Assembly: GCA_944350395.1 (NCBI GenBank) | Contig: CALVPA010000041.1 | Location: 1-28,947, forward strand | Source: an uncultured Bacilli bacterium | GTDB lineage: Bacteria; Bacillota_I; Bacilli_A; RF39; UBA660 | Length of the DNA stretch: 28,947 nucleotides | Direction: 5' to 3' | Part shown: one piece after another, positions 24,329 to 28,947 of the stretch | Layout: every line of letters begins with the position of its first letter | How positions within the stretch are numbered: position 1 is the stretch's first letter | Position numbers and translations under genes: made by a program | Notes under the pieces: model-generated | What the model saw: only the letters and a program-made list of their open reading frames with translations | Told to the model about the DNA's origin: nothing | The model's database searches: none

Positions 24329-24382
24329 TTGTAAAAAATATGCACTAAACGTTGCATTTTTTACAAAACTTTGTAAATTTTA
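24329..24382. repeat. Stacked inverted repeats in a divergent intergenic region
   Basis: TTGTAAAAAATATGCA (24329-24344) is mirrored by TGCATTTTTTACAA (24353-24366), with a two-base TA bulge in the left arm and an eight-base loop. TTTACAAA then repeats as TTTGTAAA two bases on (24361-24378). The motif TTGTAAA thus occurs three times. It sits next to the ribosome site of the membrane protein gene at 24316 and between two divergent genes, so it may be an operator or an RNA hairpin. Confidence 0.55.
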
Positions 24383-24440
24383 AAAAAAACGAGATAATTT
24401 ATATTAAATATGGTAATATTATCTTGATGGAGGTACAGTT

Positions 24441-24845
24441 ATGATAACCCTTGATTTAAATATAGATAATAAAATGCAAAAAGTAAAAATTAAAGATGAG
24501 ATACTATTTAACAGTTTACTTGTCGAACACAAAGAACTTATAATAAGTCTCATCAAAGTTATGTGCCCTTCTTATGATTTGCACGATGCATTTTTTGATA
24601 TCGTAAATAAGTTCGTCGATTTTACTAAAGAAGGAATATCACTATATCCTGGATTAATCGTACGAACTAGTCTAAATGACTATGCCGTATTATATTTGGA
24701 AGGAATCGATATAGACGAAGAATACATGATTTCTTTGATTAATGAGTATATACACGACATAGGAGATTACGATCCAAAGGAGATAAACATAAATAAATTT
24801 AAAAATAAAAAAAAGACATTTTTAAAAACTTTAAAGAATATTTAG
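24441..24845 (+). CDS. Hypothetical acidic protein upstream of spoIIIAH-like gene
   Basis: This 134-residue gene has a clear ribosome site (GGAGGT, six bases before ATG 24441). It is soluble by composition, acidic in the middle (IDIDEEYMISLINEYIHDIG) and lysine-rich at the end (KFKNKKKTFLKTLKNI). Two cysteine-poor helical-looking halves are visible; a single Cys occurs in KVMCPSYDL. I do not recognise the family. The next gene, 52 bases away in the same direction, resembles SpoIIIAH, so a sporulation or cell-envelope link is possible from context only. Confidence 0.65.
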   Translation: MITLDLNIDNKMQKVKIKDEILFNSLLVEHKELIISLIKVMCPSYDLHDAFFDIVNKFVDFTKEGISLYPGLIVRTSLNDYAVLYLEGIDIDEEYMISLINEYIHDIGDYDPKEININKFKNKKKTFLKTLKNI

Positions 24846-24853
24846 GAATAATT

Positions 24854-24887
24854 TCTACTAAGCCAATCTATAATTTTAGTAGATTGG
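24854..24887 (+). promoter_or_regulatory. Two competing hairpins before the spoIIIAH-like start
   Basis: CCAATCTA (24863-24870) pairs with TAGATTGG (24880-24887). In the same stretch CTACTAA (24855-24861) can pair with TTAGTAG (24877-24883). The right arms share bases, so only one hairpin can form at a time. The first one covers bases next to the weak ribosome site GGAATGG. There is no T run, so it does not look like a terminator. Confidence 0.45.
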
Positions 24888-24897
24888 AATGGTTAAA

Positions 24898-25398
24898 ATG
24901 TTGACGAAAAAAAATTTATGGTTTTTAACGCTTTTCAGTATTATTTTGGTGATGTCTATCTACTATATTTCTTTTCCTAATAACGATGTTACGAGTTTGG
25001 TGAGTGCCGAAGTAGATACCCAAGATGATGCTACTGTAACGATAGAAGAATCATCTACTATAACAGCTTTAAGGGTAAGTAGAGACGAATCTTTAGAGAA
25101 AGAAGTCGCAGCCATTGAAGAAATTTTGACTGCAGATACTAGTACTGTCGAAGAAAAGAGCGATGCTTATGAAGCTTTAAAACAGCTCAATTCTAACAAA
25201 GGTAAAGAGGAAACTTTAGAAAAACTGATCAAGAACGATTTTAACTATGAGAATTTTGTAAAGATTGATGGTACGAACGTAAAAATTGTGATCGACAGCA
25301 CAGATCACTCGTACGAACTAGCAAATAAAATAATCGCTACTGTCCAAGCAGAATTCGATAAAGATATGTATATCACTGTTAGTTTTCAATCTAAGTAG
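24898..25398 (+). CDS. spoIIIAH: SpoIIIAH-like single-pass membrane protein
   Basis: In Bacillus, SpoIIIAH sits in the mother-cell membrane, binds SpoIIQ and forms part of the channel feeding the forespore. The protein here (about 166 residues) has the same build: MLTKKNLWFLTLFSIILVMS with the membrane helix, an acidic extracellular linker (DTQDDATVTIEESS), then RVSRDESLEKEVAAIEEIL. TVEEKSDAYEALKQL and a C-terminal YscJ/ring-type fold with VKIDGTNVKIVIDSTDHSYE follow. ATG 24898 is preferred: it aligns with the Bacillus start and has GGAATGG five bases upstream; ATG 24889 has none. It stands alone, with no spoIIIAA-AG genes beside it, unlike in Bacillus. Family assignment by eye. Confidence 0.8.
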   Translation: MLTKKNLWFLTLFSIILVMSIYYISFPNNDVTSLVSAEVDTQDDATVTIEESSTITALRVSRDESLEKEVAAIEEILTADTSTVEEKSDAYEALKQLNSNKGKEETLEKLIKNDFNYENFVKIDGTNVKIVIDSTDHSYELANKIIATVQAEFDKDMYITVSFQSK

Positions 25399-25449
25399 CA
25401 AAATACTATTCCCCTTCATAAAATAAATTGAAGAGGATGTGAATCATTA

Positions 25450-25656
25450 ATGAAAAAGAGTATACTTACTAGTAGAGAACAAGAAGTATTCGATTTACTA
25501 ATCCTAAATAAATCGACTAAAGAAATTGCAAATTTTTTAGGAATAAGTGAGAAAACAGTTAGAAATCACATTTCTAATACGATACAAAAACTTGGAGTAA
25601 AAGGAAGAACACAAGCGGTCATAGAATTAGCAAAATTGGGTATGATTAAATTCTAA
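25450..25656 (+). CDS. gerE: GerE-like stand-alone LuxR-type HTH transcription regulator
   Basis: The 68-residue protein is nothing but a LuxR/GerE DNA-binding domain. LTSREQEVFDLLILNKSTKE leads into IANFLGISEKTVRNHISNTI (helix-turn-helix), then QKLGVKGRTQAVIEL. This is close to Bacillus GerE, the late mother-cell regulator of coat genes, which is also a bare domain of about 74 residues. No receiver or sensor domain is present. The ribosome site AGGATGTG lies about eight bases before ATG 25450. A terminator follows. A GerM-like gene is next, and in Bacillus gerE and gerM are also near neighbours. A sporulation role is inferred. Confidence 0.82.
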   Translation: MKKSILTSREQEVFDLLILNKSTKEIANFLGISEKTVRNHISNTIQKLGVKGRTQAVIELAKLGMIKF

Positions 25657-25685
25657 AAGTTTATACTAGAAGTTTAATATAAATC

Positions 25686-25703
25686 GGCGAGACTTGTCTC
25701 GTC
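25686..25703 (+). terminator. Intrinsic terminator after the gerE-like gene
   Basis: Arms GGCGAGAC and GTCTCGTC (one wobble pair; innermost pair open) are followed by TTTTCTTTTT. Confidence 0.75.
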
Positions 25704-25776
25704 TTTTCTTTTTATTGTTATACATTTTTATACTTTTTTAATGCAATAAAACATAATATTATTTAGGGTGTATGTT

Positions 25777-26733
25777 ATGTTAAAAAGAAGTTCTATTAAA
25801 AAAATTTGTTTGGCAGCATTTTGTCTTTTAATACTTTTAATCCTCTACTTATTCCCCAAAAATAAACCTGAAAAAGAAAGTCTTAGTCCTTCTACAACCT
25901 ACACTATCACTTCTGTAAGTGATGTAATATACTTATTAGATAGTAATGACTATGTATCTAGAGTCAACATATCTCTAGCGAAAGAAGAAACAACGGATAA
26001 AGCCTTAGAACTCATATCATATTTGACAGAAGGAACAACAGATGCAGAGCTTATACCAAACGGATTTAAACCAATATTACCAAAAAACACTAAAGTATTG
26101 GGTTGCGATTTGAACGATGGAAATTTAAAAGTAAATTTTAGCAAAGAATTACTAACTATAAGCGAAAAAAAAGAAGTACATATGATAGAAGCTTTAGTTT
26201 ACACTTTAACTAGTTTAGAGGAAATAGACAATATCACTATTTTAGTGGAAGGTACAATACTAAGCGAATTACCACACTCTAAAGAAATGCTTCCAAATCC
26301 TATAGATAGATCATATGGAATAAATAAAAAGTACGACATAAATAGTATAAAAGGTACTACTAAAACTACGATGTATTATCTAGCAAAAAATGATGATTAT
26401 TACTACTATGTACCTGTGACAAAAGTCTCAAATGACACTAGCGAAAAGATAGAAATTATTATAAAGGAATTATCGAGTAGTCCCATATATGAGACAAATT
26501 TGATGAGCTATTTAAATAGTGAAACTACTCTTCAAAACTACGAATTTTTGGATAAAGAACTAAATTTAGATTTTAACAATGCAATTTTATCAGATGTTAC
26601 TAAGGGTGACATATTAGAAGAAGTAACTTATGCGATAAATCTGTCGATAAAAGATAACTATGATGTCGAATCAGTACTATATAGTGTTGACGATAAAGAA
26701 ATTGTAACTTTTGACTTAAAAGGCCTTGAATAA
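25777..26733 (+). CDS. gerM: GerM-like protein with two GerM domains
   Basis: In Bacillus, GerM is a sporulation lipoprotein needed for the SpoIIIA-SpoIIQ complex. The 318-residue protein starts with a basic stretch and a hydrophobic helix (KKICLAAFCLLILLILYLF). Two GerM repeats follow. The first (about 50-165) has LPKNTKVLGCDLNDGNLKVN and ITILVEGTIL. The second (about 185-318) opens with GTTKTTMYYLAKNDDYYYYV and PVTKVSND. ATG 25777 is chosen (AGGGTG six bases upstream); GTG 25768 overlaps that site. The anchor has Cys but with Phe before it, so there is no proper lipobox, and it is probably a membrane-anchored protein. It ends in a terminator that also carries the tRNA-Arg promoter. Confidence 0.85.
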   Translation: MLKRSSIKKICLAAFCLLILLILYLFPKNKPEKESLSPSTTYTITSVSDVIYLLDSNDYVSRVNISLAKEETTDKALELISYLTEGTTDAELIPNGFKPILPKNTKVLGCDLNDGNLKVNFSKELLTISEKKEVHMIEALVYTLTSLEEIDNITILVEGTILSELPHSKEMLPNPIDRSYGINKKYDINSIKGTTKTTMYYLAKNDDYYYYVPVTKVSNDTSEKIEIIIKELSSSPIYETNLMSYLNSETTLQNYEFLDKELNLDFNNAILSDVTKGDILEEVTYAINLSIKDNYDVESVLYSVDDKEIVTFDLKGLE

Positions 26734-26743
26734 TCGGCCTTTT
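26718..26743 (+). terminator. Intrinsic terminator after gerM-like gene
   Basis: Arms AAAAGGCC and GGCCTTTT with a ten-base loop, followed by further T. The stop codon (26731-26733) and the -35 box of the tRNA promoter lie in the loop. Confidence 0.75.
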
Positions 26744-26754
26744 TATTATATAAT
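26726..26754 (+). promoter_or_regulatory. Sigma-A-type promoter of tRNA-Arg
   Basis: -35 TTGAAT (26726-26731), 17-base spacer, -10 TATAAT (26749-26754). Transcription would start near 26761, about 13 bases ahead of the mature tRNA. The promoter is nested in the gerM terminator. Confidence 0.75.
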
Positions 26755-26773
26755 TGTATTTGTTATGAGTTAT

Positions 26774-26850
26774 GTTCGCGTAGCTCAGTTGGATAGAGCA
26801 TACGCCTTCTAAGCGTACGGTCAAGAGTTCGAATCTCTTCGCGAACACCA
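26774..26850 (+). tRNA. tRNA-Arg (anticodon UCU)
   Basis: The 77-base gene folds as a standard cloverleaf. The acceptor arms are GTTCGCG and CGCGAAC, the D-arm TAGCTCAGTTGGATAGAGCA, the T-arm GAGTTCGAATCTC, with discriminator A and an encoded CCA end. The anticodon loop CTTCTAA gives anticodon TCT, which reads AGA, the main Arg codon expected in an AT-rich genome. Confidence 0.97.
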
Positions 26851-26860
26851 TTTAAAAAAT

Positions 26861-26890
26861 AAAAATTTCACAAATTACTGTGAAATTTTT
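26861..26890. terminator. Two-way terminator between tRNA-Arg and the DNA glycosylase gene
   Basis: The 12-base perfect arms AAAAATTTCACA and TGTGAAATTTTT enclose a six-base loop, with T runs on both strands. The glycosylase stop codon (26875-26877) lies in the loop. Confidence 0.85.
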
Positions 26891-27354
26891 TTTATGATTT
26901 CATATTCGTTTACTAACTTTTCAAACGAATAAGAAGCATTAGCACTAGAAGGACTCGGTAGATATGAATAATCTACTTTTAATTCGGGATATATATTTTT
27001 TTCGTATAAATTATAGGCAAGTTTACCGAGCAAAAATATGTGCTCTATCTCGCTATTATCGACTAACATTTTTATATCGTTTATCTTTACATTTTTGATA
27101 GAACTGTCAGAAGAATTTTCTATATCGCAACTTTCTATTACATCCCAAAGTGCTAAGTGATTATCCAAAATAAATTTCTCCCAATCATCTATTTTAACGC
27201 CATATAAAGCTTCTAAAATGCCCCAAAATCGATTGTTTTTATTCCCGTAATACTTTCTACTTTCTCTAGATTTTATGCTCGGCATAGACCCTAAAATTAA
27301 GACTTTACTTTTCTCATTATAGATCGGTTTTAATGTATGTTCTACTCTACTCAC
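26875..27354 (-). CDS. Uracil/hypoxanthine-DNA glycosylase family protein (deoxyinosine glycosylase type)
   Basis: The 159-residue base-excision repair enzyme belongs to the UDG superfamily. VLILGSMPSIKSRESRKYYG followed by NKNNRFWGIL (about 18-46) is the signature of the hypoxanthine-DNA glycosylase group (motif 1 GSMPS; YYGNxxNRFW). The C-terminal YLPSPSSANASYSF is the matching motif 2. It probably removes deaminated bases such as hypoxanthine; substrate range is inferred from the family. The start is GTG 27354, overlapping the vanY stop by four bases, so the two genes are coupled although their functions are unrelated. Confidence 0.87.
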   Translation of the reverse strand: MSRVEHTLKPIYNEKSKVLILGSMPSIKSRESRKYYGNKNNRFWGILEALYGVKIDDWEKFILDNHLALWDVIESCDIENSSDSSIKNVKINDIKMLVDNSEIEHIFLLGKLAYNLYEKNIYPELKVDYSYLPSPSSANASYSFEKLVNEYEIIKKISQ

Positions 27355-28307
27355 TTATCGATATAATAGGCATAATATTCGTCAAATGTAATGCCCTCTT
27401 CCATTATCTTTTTAGCAGTTTCAACGCCGACATATCTATAGTGCCATGACTCCGGTTTATATCCAGTTAAATATTCTTTATCATTAGGATATCTAAGTAT
27501 AAATCCGTATTCAGCGCAGTGCTCAATGAGCCAAGCATAAGTATCTGTTGTCTCGAAAGTATCGGTAGTTTCTCCATAAGAGAATATATCTAAAGCTAGT
27601 CCGGTTTCATGCTCACTTGCTCCTGCCCTTGCAGCATATGCATCGGCGTAAGTTTGACCTTTGCTTTTTAACATGTCGTTATATAATGTTTCTTGCTTTT
27701 CATAAGTTCTATAGCCAGAAGTCAAAATAAGAGTAATACCATCTTTTTTGGCAGCATCGGCCATTTCGATAAATGCAAAGTAACAAGTTTCTTCTGCACT
27801 AACTTCCCCGTAAGCATATGTACTTGAAAACGTTTTTATATTTCCCGCATCGAAGTCTTCACTTAAAAGATTAAACTTATTCGCAAGTATTAAATAACCT
27901 TTAGAAGTATCTGCATCTTTAGTATCTGTATACCACTCTTTATTCGCACCTACATTTACTATTGCAATTACATCTTCAAAACTCTTCTTGCTATTCTCTT
28001 CATAATATTCTAAATACGCCTCAAAATTCTTTTGTAAAAAATATTTTTGATCTATTATTTCAGTAATATAATCTATTTTATCCGTTTCAATAAGTTTTGA
28101 AATCTGTTTATCATCGAGTTTGTCTTGTAAATCATCTACAACCTCTTCAGTATATCCCACTTCTAAAAGTTTATATTCGTAAGTTTGATGGTATTTATAA
28201 AGTTTATATCGATTTATTCCGAATGAAACTGCAATAACTATTAGGATAATATATAGAATAAGTCTTCTAAACTTTTTTTTAAGTCTAAATTTTTTTTTGC
28301 TAGCCAT
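27351..28307 (-). CDS. VanY-type D-alanyl-D-alanine carboxypeptidase, membrane-anchored
   Basis: This zinc peptidase trims the terminal D-Ala from wall pentapeptides. The 318-residue protein has a very basic N-terminus (MASKKKFRLKKKFRR) and one membrane helix (LILYIILIVIAVSFGI). A stalk region follows (about 35-150), then the M15B catalytic domain. That domain has LILTSGYRTYEKQETLYN (about 195-212), the zinc motif ASEHETGLALDIF (SxHxxGxAxD, about 230-242) and ESWHYRYVG (ExxWH-type Glu and His, about 285). GGTGAT precedes ATG 28307. No vancomycin-resistance genes are nearby, so this is probably a housekeeping wall enzyme of the DacY type rather than a resistance gene. Confidence 0.92.
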   Translation of the reverse strand: MASKKKFRLKKKFRRLILYIILIVIAVSFGINRYKLYKYHQTYEYKLLEVGYTEEVVDDLQDKLDDKQISKLIETDKIDYITEIIDQKYFLQKNFEAYLEYYEENSKKSFEDVIAIVNVGANKEWYTDTKDADTSKGYLILANKFNLLSEDFDAGNIKTFSSTYAYGEVSAEETCYFAFIEMADAAKKDGITLILTSGYRTYEKQETLYNDMLKSKGQTYADAYAARAGASEHETGLALDIFSYGETTDTFETTDTYAWLIEHCAEYGFILRYPNDKEYLTGYKPESWHYRYVGVETAKKIMEEGITFDEYYAYYIDK

Positions 28308-28358
28308 ACTATCACCATTTAAAGTTTACCATATTATTGTTAATTTTGTTAGCATAAT

Positions 28359-28387
28359 TTGCAATTTTACAACATTTTTGTTAAAAT
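28359..28387 (+). promoter_or_regulatory. Sigma-A-type promoter for peptide deformylase
   Basis: -35 TTGCAA (28359-28364), 17-base spacer and -10 TAAAAT (28382-28387), with the expected start near 28394 and GAGGTG before ATG 28415. Confidence 0.7.
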
Positions 28388-28414
28388 ACTTGTTGTGTTA
28401 AGAGGTGAAATAAA

Positions 28415-28947
28415 ATGCTACCTGATATAAAAATTTTAGATGAACGCAATAAAATGCTTAGAAAAAAGAGCAAAGAAGTTACATTTCCTTTAAACGAAGA
28501 AGATAAAAAAATGATAAAAGATGCTTTAAAATACTTGGAGATGAGTCAAACTGAAGAATACGAAAATAAGTATCATCTTCGTCCAGGTATGGGGTTAGCA
28601 TTCATACAACTCGGAATTCCTAAAAGAATATTTGTGATATGTGATGAGACAAGCGATGGAAAATTCGACAAATATGTCATTATTAATCCTAAAATGATTT
28701 CTCACAGCGAGGAGTTAATTTACGTCGAAGAAGGAGAAGGATGCTTATCAGTAAATAGGCCTGTAGATGGAATAGTACCTAGATTCGCGAGAGCCAAGAT
28801 CGAAGCATATGATGAGAATGGAGATTTATATACCTATAGAGTCAGAGAAGATTTATCTGTGGCATTTCAACACGAGATGGACCATTTAGACGGCATATTA
28901 TTTGTAGATAAAATAGATCCTAAAAATCCTTATAAAAATAAAGATCG
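28415..28947 (+). CDS. def: Peptide deformylase (3' end outside window)
   Basis: This metalloenzyme removes the formyl group from new proteins. The frame from ATG 28415 runs 177 codons to the window edge. The three active-site motifs are present: GMGLAFIQLG (motif 1, GxGLAxxQ, about 58), EGCLSV (motif 2 with the metal Cys, about 110) and HEMDHLDG (motif 3 with two metal His, about 152). The insert between the first helix and motif 1 (EENKYHLRPG-like region) and the EGCLSVNRPVDG sequence place it with type 2 deformylases such as Bacillus YkrB (184 residues). Only the last few residues should be missing. A GAGGTGA ribosome site lies seven bases upstream. Confidence 0.94.
   Translation, partial: MLPDIKILDERNKMLRKKSKEVTFPLNEEDKKMIKDALKYLEMSQTEEYENKYHLRPGMGLAFIQLGIPKRIFVICDETSDGKFDKYVIINPKMISHSEELIYVEEGEGCLSVNRPVDGIVPRFARAKIEAYDENGDLYTYRVREDLSVAFQHEMDHLDGILFVDKIDPKNPYKNKD

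Noticed and set aside
24413..24420. GTAATATT, a perfect match to a sigma-E -35 box, ahead of the sporulation-type cluster
   Set aside because: It lies too close to the 24441 start. No CATA-type -10 box follows at 13-15 bases, and that position would fall on the ribosome site and start codon.
25752..25759. CATAATAT resembling a sigma-E/sigma-K -10 box before gerM-like gene
   Set aside because: No convincing -35 element at the right distance in very AT-rich DNA; chance occurrence is likely.
27351..28307. Vancomycin-resistance gene vanY
   Set aside because: No vanHAX or vanRS genes are nearby, and VanY-type carboxypeptidases are common housekeeping wall enzymes in Bacilli.
1..28947. Insertion sequences, prophage genes or CRISPR arrays
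   Set aside because: No transposase, integrase or phage structural proteins, and no regularly spaced direct repeats, were seen.

Overview
This 28.9 kb window is AT-rich chromosomal DNA from a low-GC Gram-positive bacterium of the class Bacilli. The gene neighbourhoods are those of Bacillus and its relatives: rlmN-prpC-prkC-rsgA-rpe, der and engB, recU-PBP1A, cca-dnaD-nth. TGA is used as a stop (rlmN, ygjP-like, sufD, vanY), so this is not the Mollicutes code, and a full wall-synthesis kit (FtsW, PBP1A, VanY) is present. Three genes resemble sporulation proteins (SpoIIIAH, GerE, GerM). The source may be a sporulating, or formerly sporulating, gut-type Bacilli lineage; the exact taxon cannot be read from the window.

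Layout from left to right. 1-2157 (-): most of a YfhO-type membrane protein, cut by the window edge. 2229-5801 (-): a compact SUF iron-sulfur operon (DUF308 membrane protein, sufC, a very short sufB/D-type gene, sufS, sufU) with only one SufB/D-type subunit in view. 5850-10802 (-): rpe, rsgA, prkC, prpC and rlmN in one overlapping operon read from a clear sigma-A-type promoter. 10875-15697 (-): ftsW, a small rhodanese, a SpoU-family RNA methyltransferase, a YgjP-like metallopeptidase, der and engB. 15811-18955 (+): recU and the bifunctional penicillin-binding protein, which end against nth (-) at a shared two-way terminator. 18968-21313 (-): cca, dnaD and nth.

21376-23796 (-) is the accessory part and the most interesting piece. 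A 17-codon hydrophobic reading frame is followed by a C39-peptidase ABC transporter (PCAT) and then by two small genes (49 and 54 codons). Both encode textbook double-glycine leaders followed by short membrane-active-looking peptides, each with a GxxxG motif and a single cysteine near the C-terminus. This looks like an unannotated two-peptide bacteriocin or signalling-peptide system. The transporter protease would cut the leaders and export the mature peptides. No immunity gene or regulator is recognisable; a 143-residue membrane protein just upstream (23885-24316) is a possible candidate.

24441-26733 (+): an unknown acidic protein, a SpoIIIAH-like protein, a stand-alone GerE-like helix-turn-helix protein and a GerM-like protein. 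They are followed by tRNA-Arg(UCU), whose promoter lies inside the gerM terminator. 26875-28307 (-): a hypoxanthine/uracil-type DNA glycosylase and a VanY-type carboxypeptidase. 28415 to the end (+): peptide deformylase, cut at the window edge. Apart from the bacteriocin-like locus and the sporulation-type cluster, the content is housekeeping, densely packed, with terminator hairpins that repeatedly overlap stop codons. No stretch above 300 bases is without a gene.
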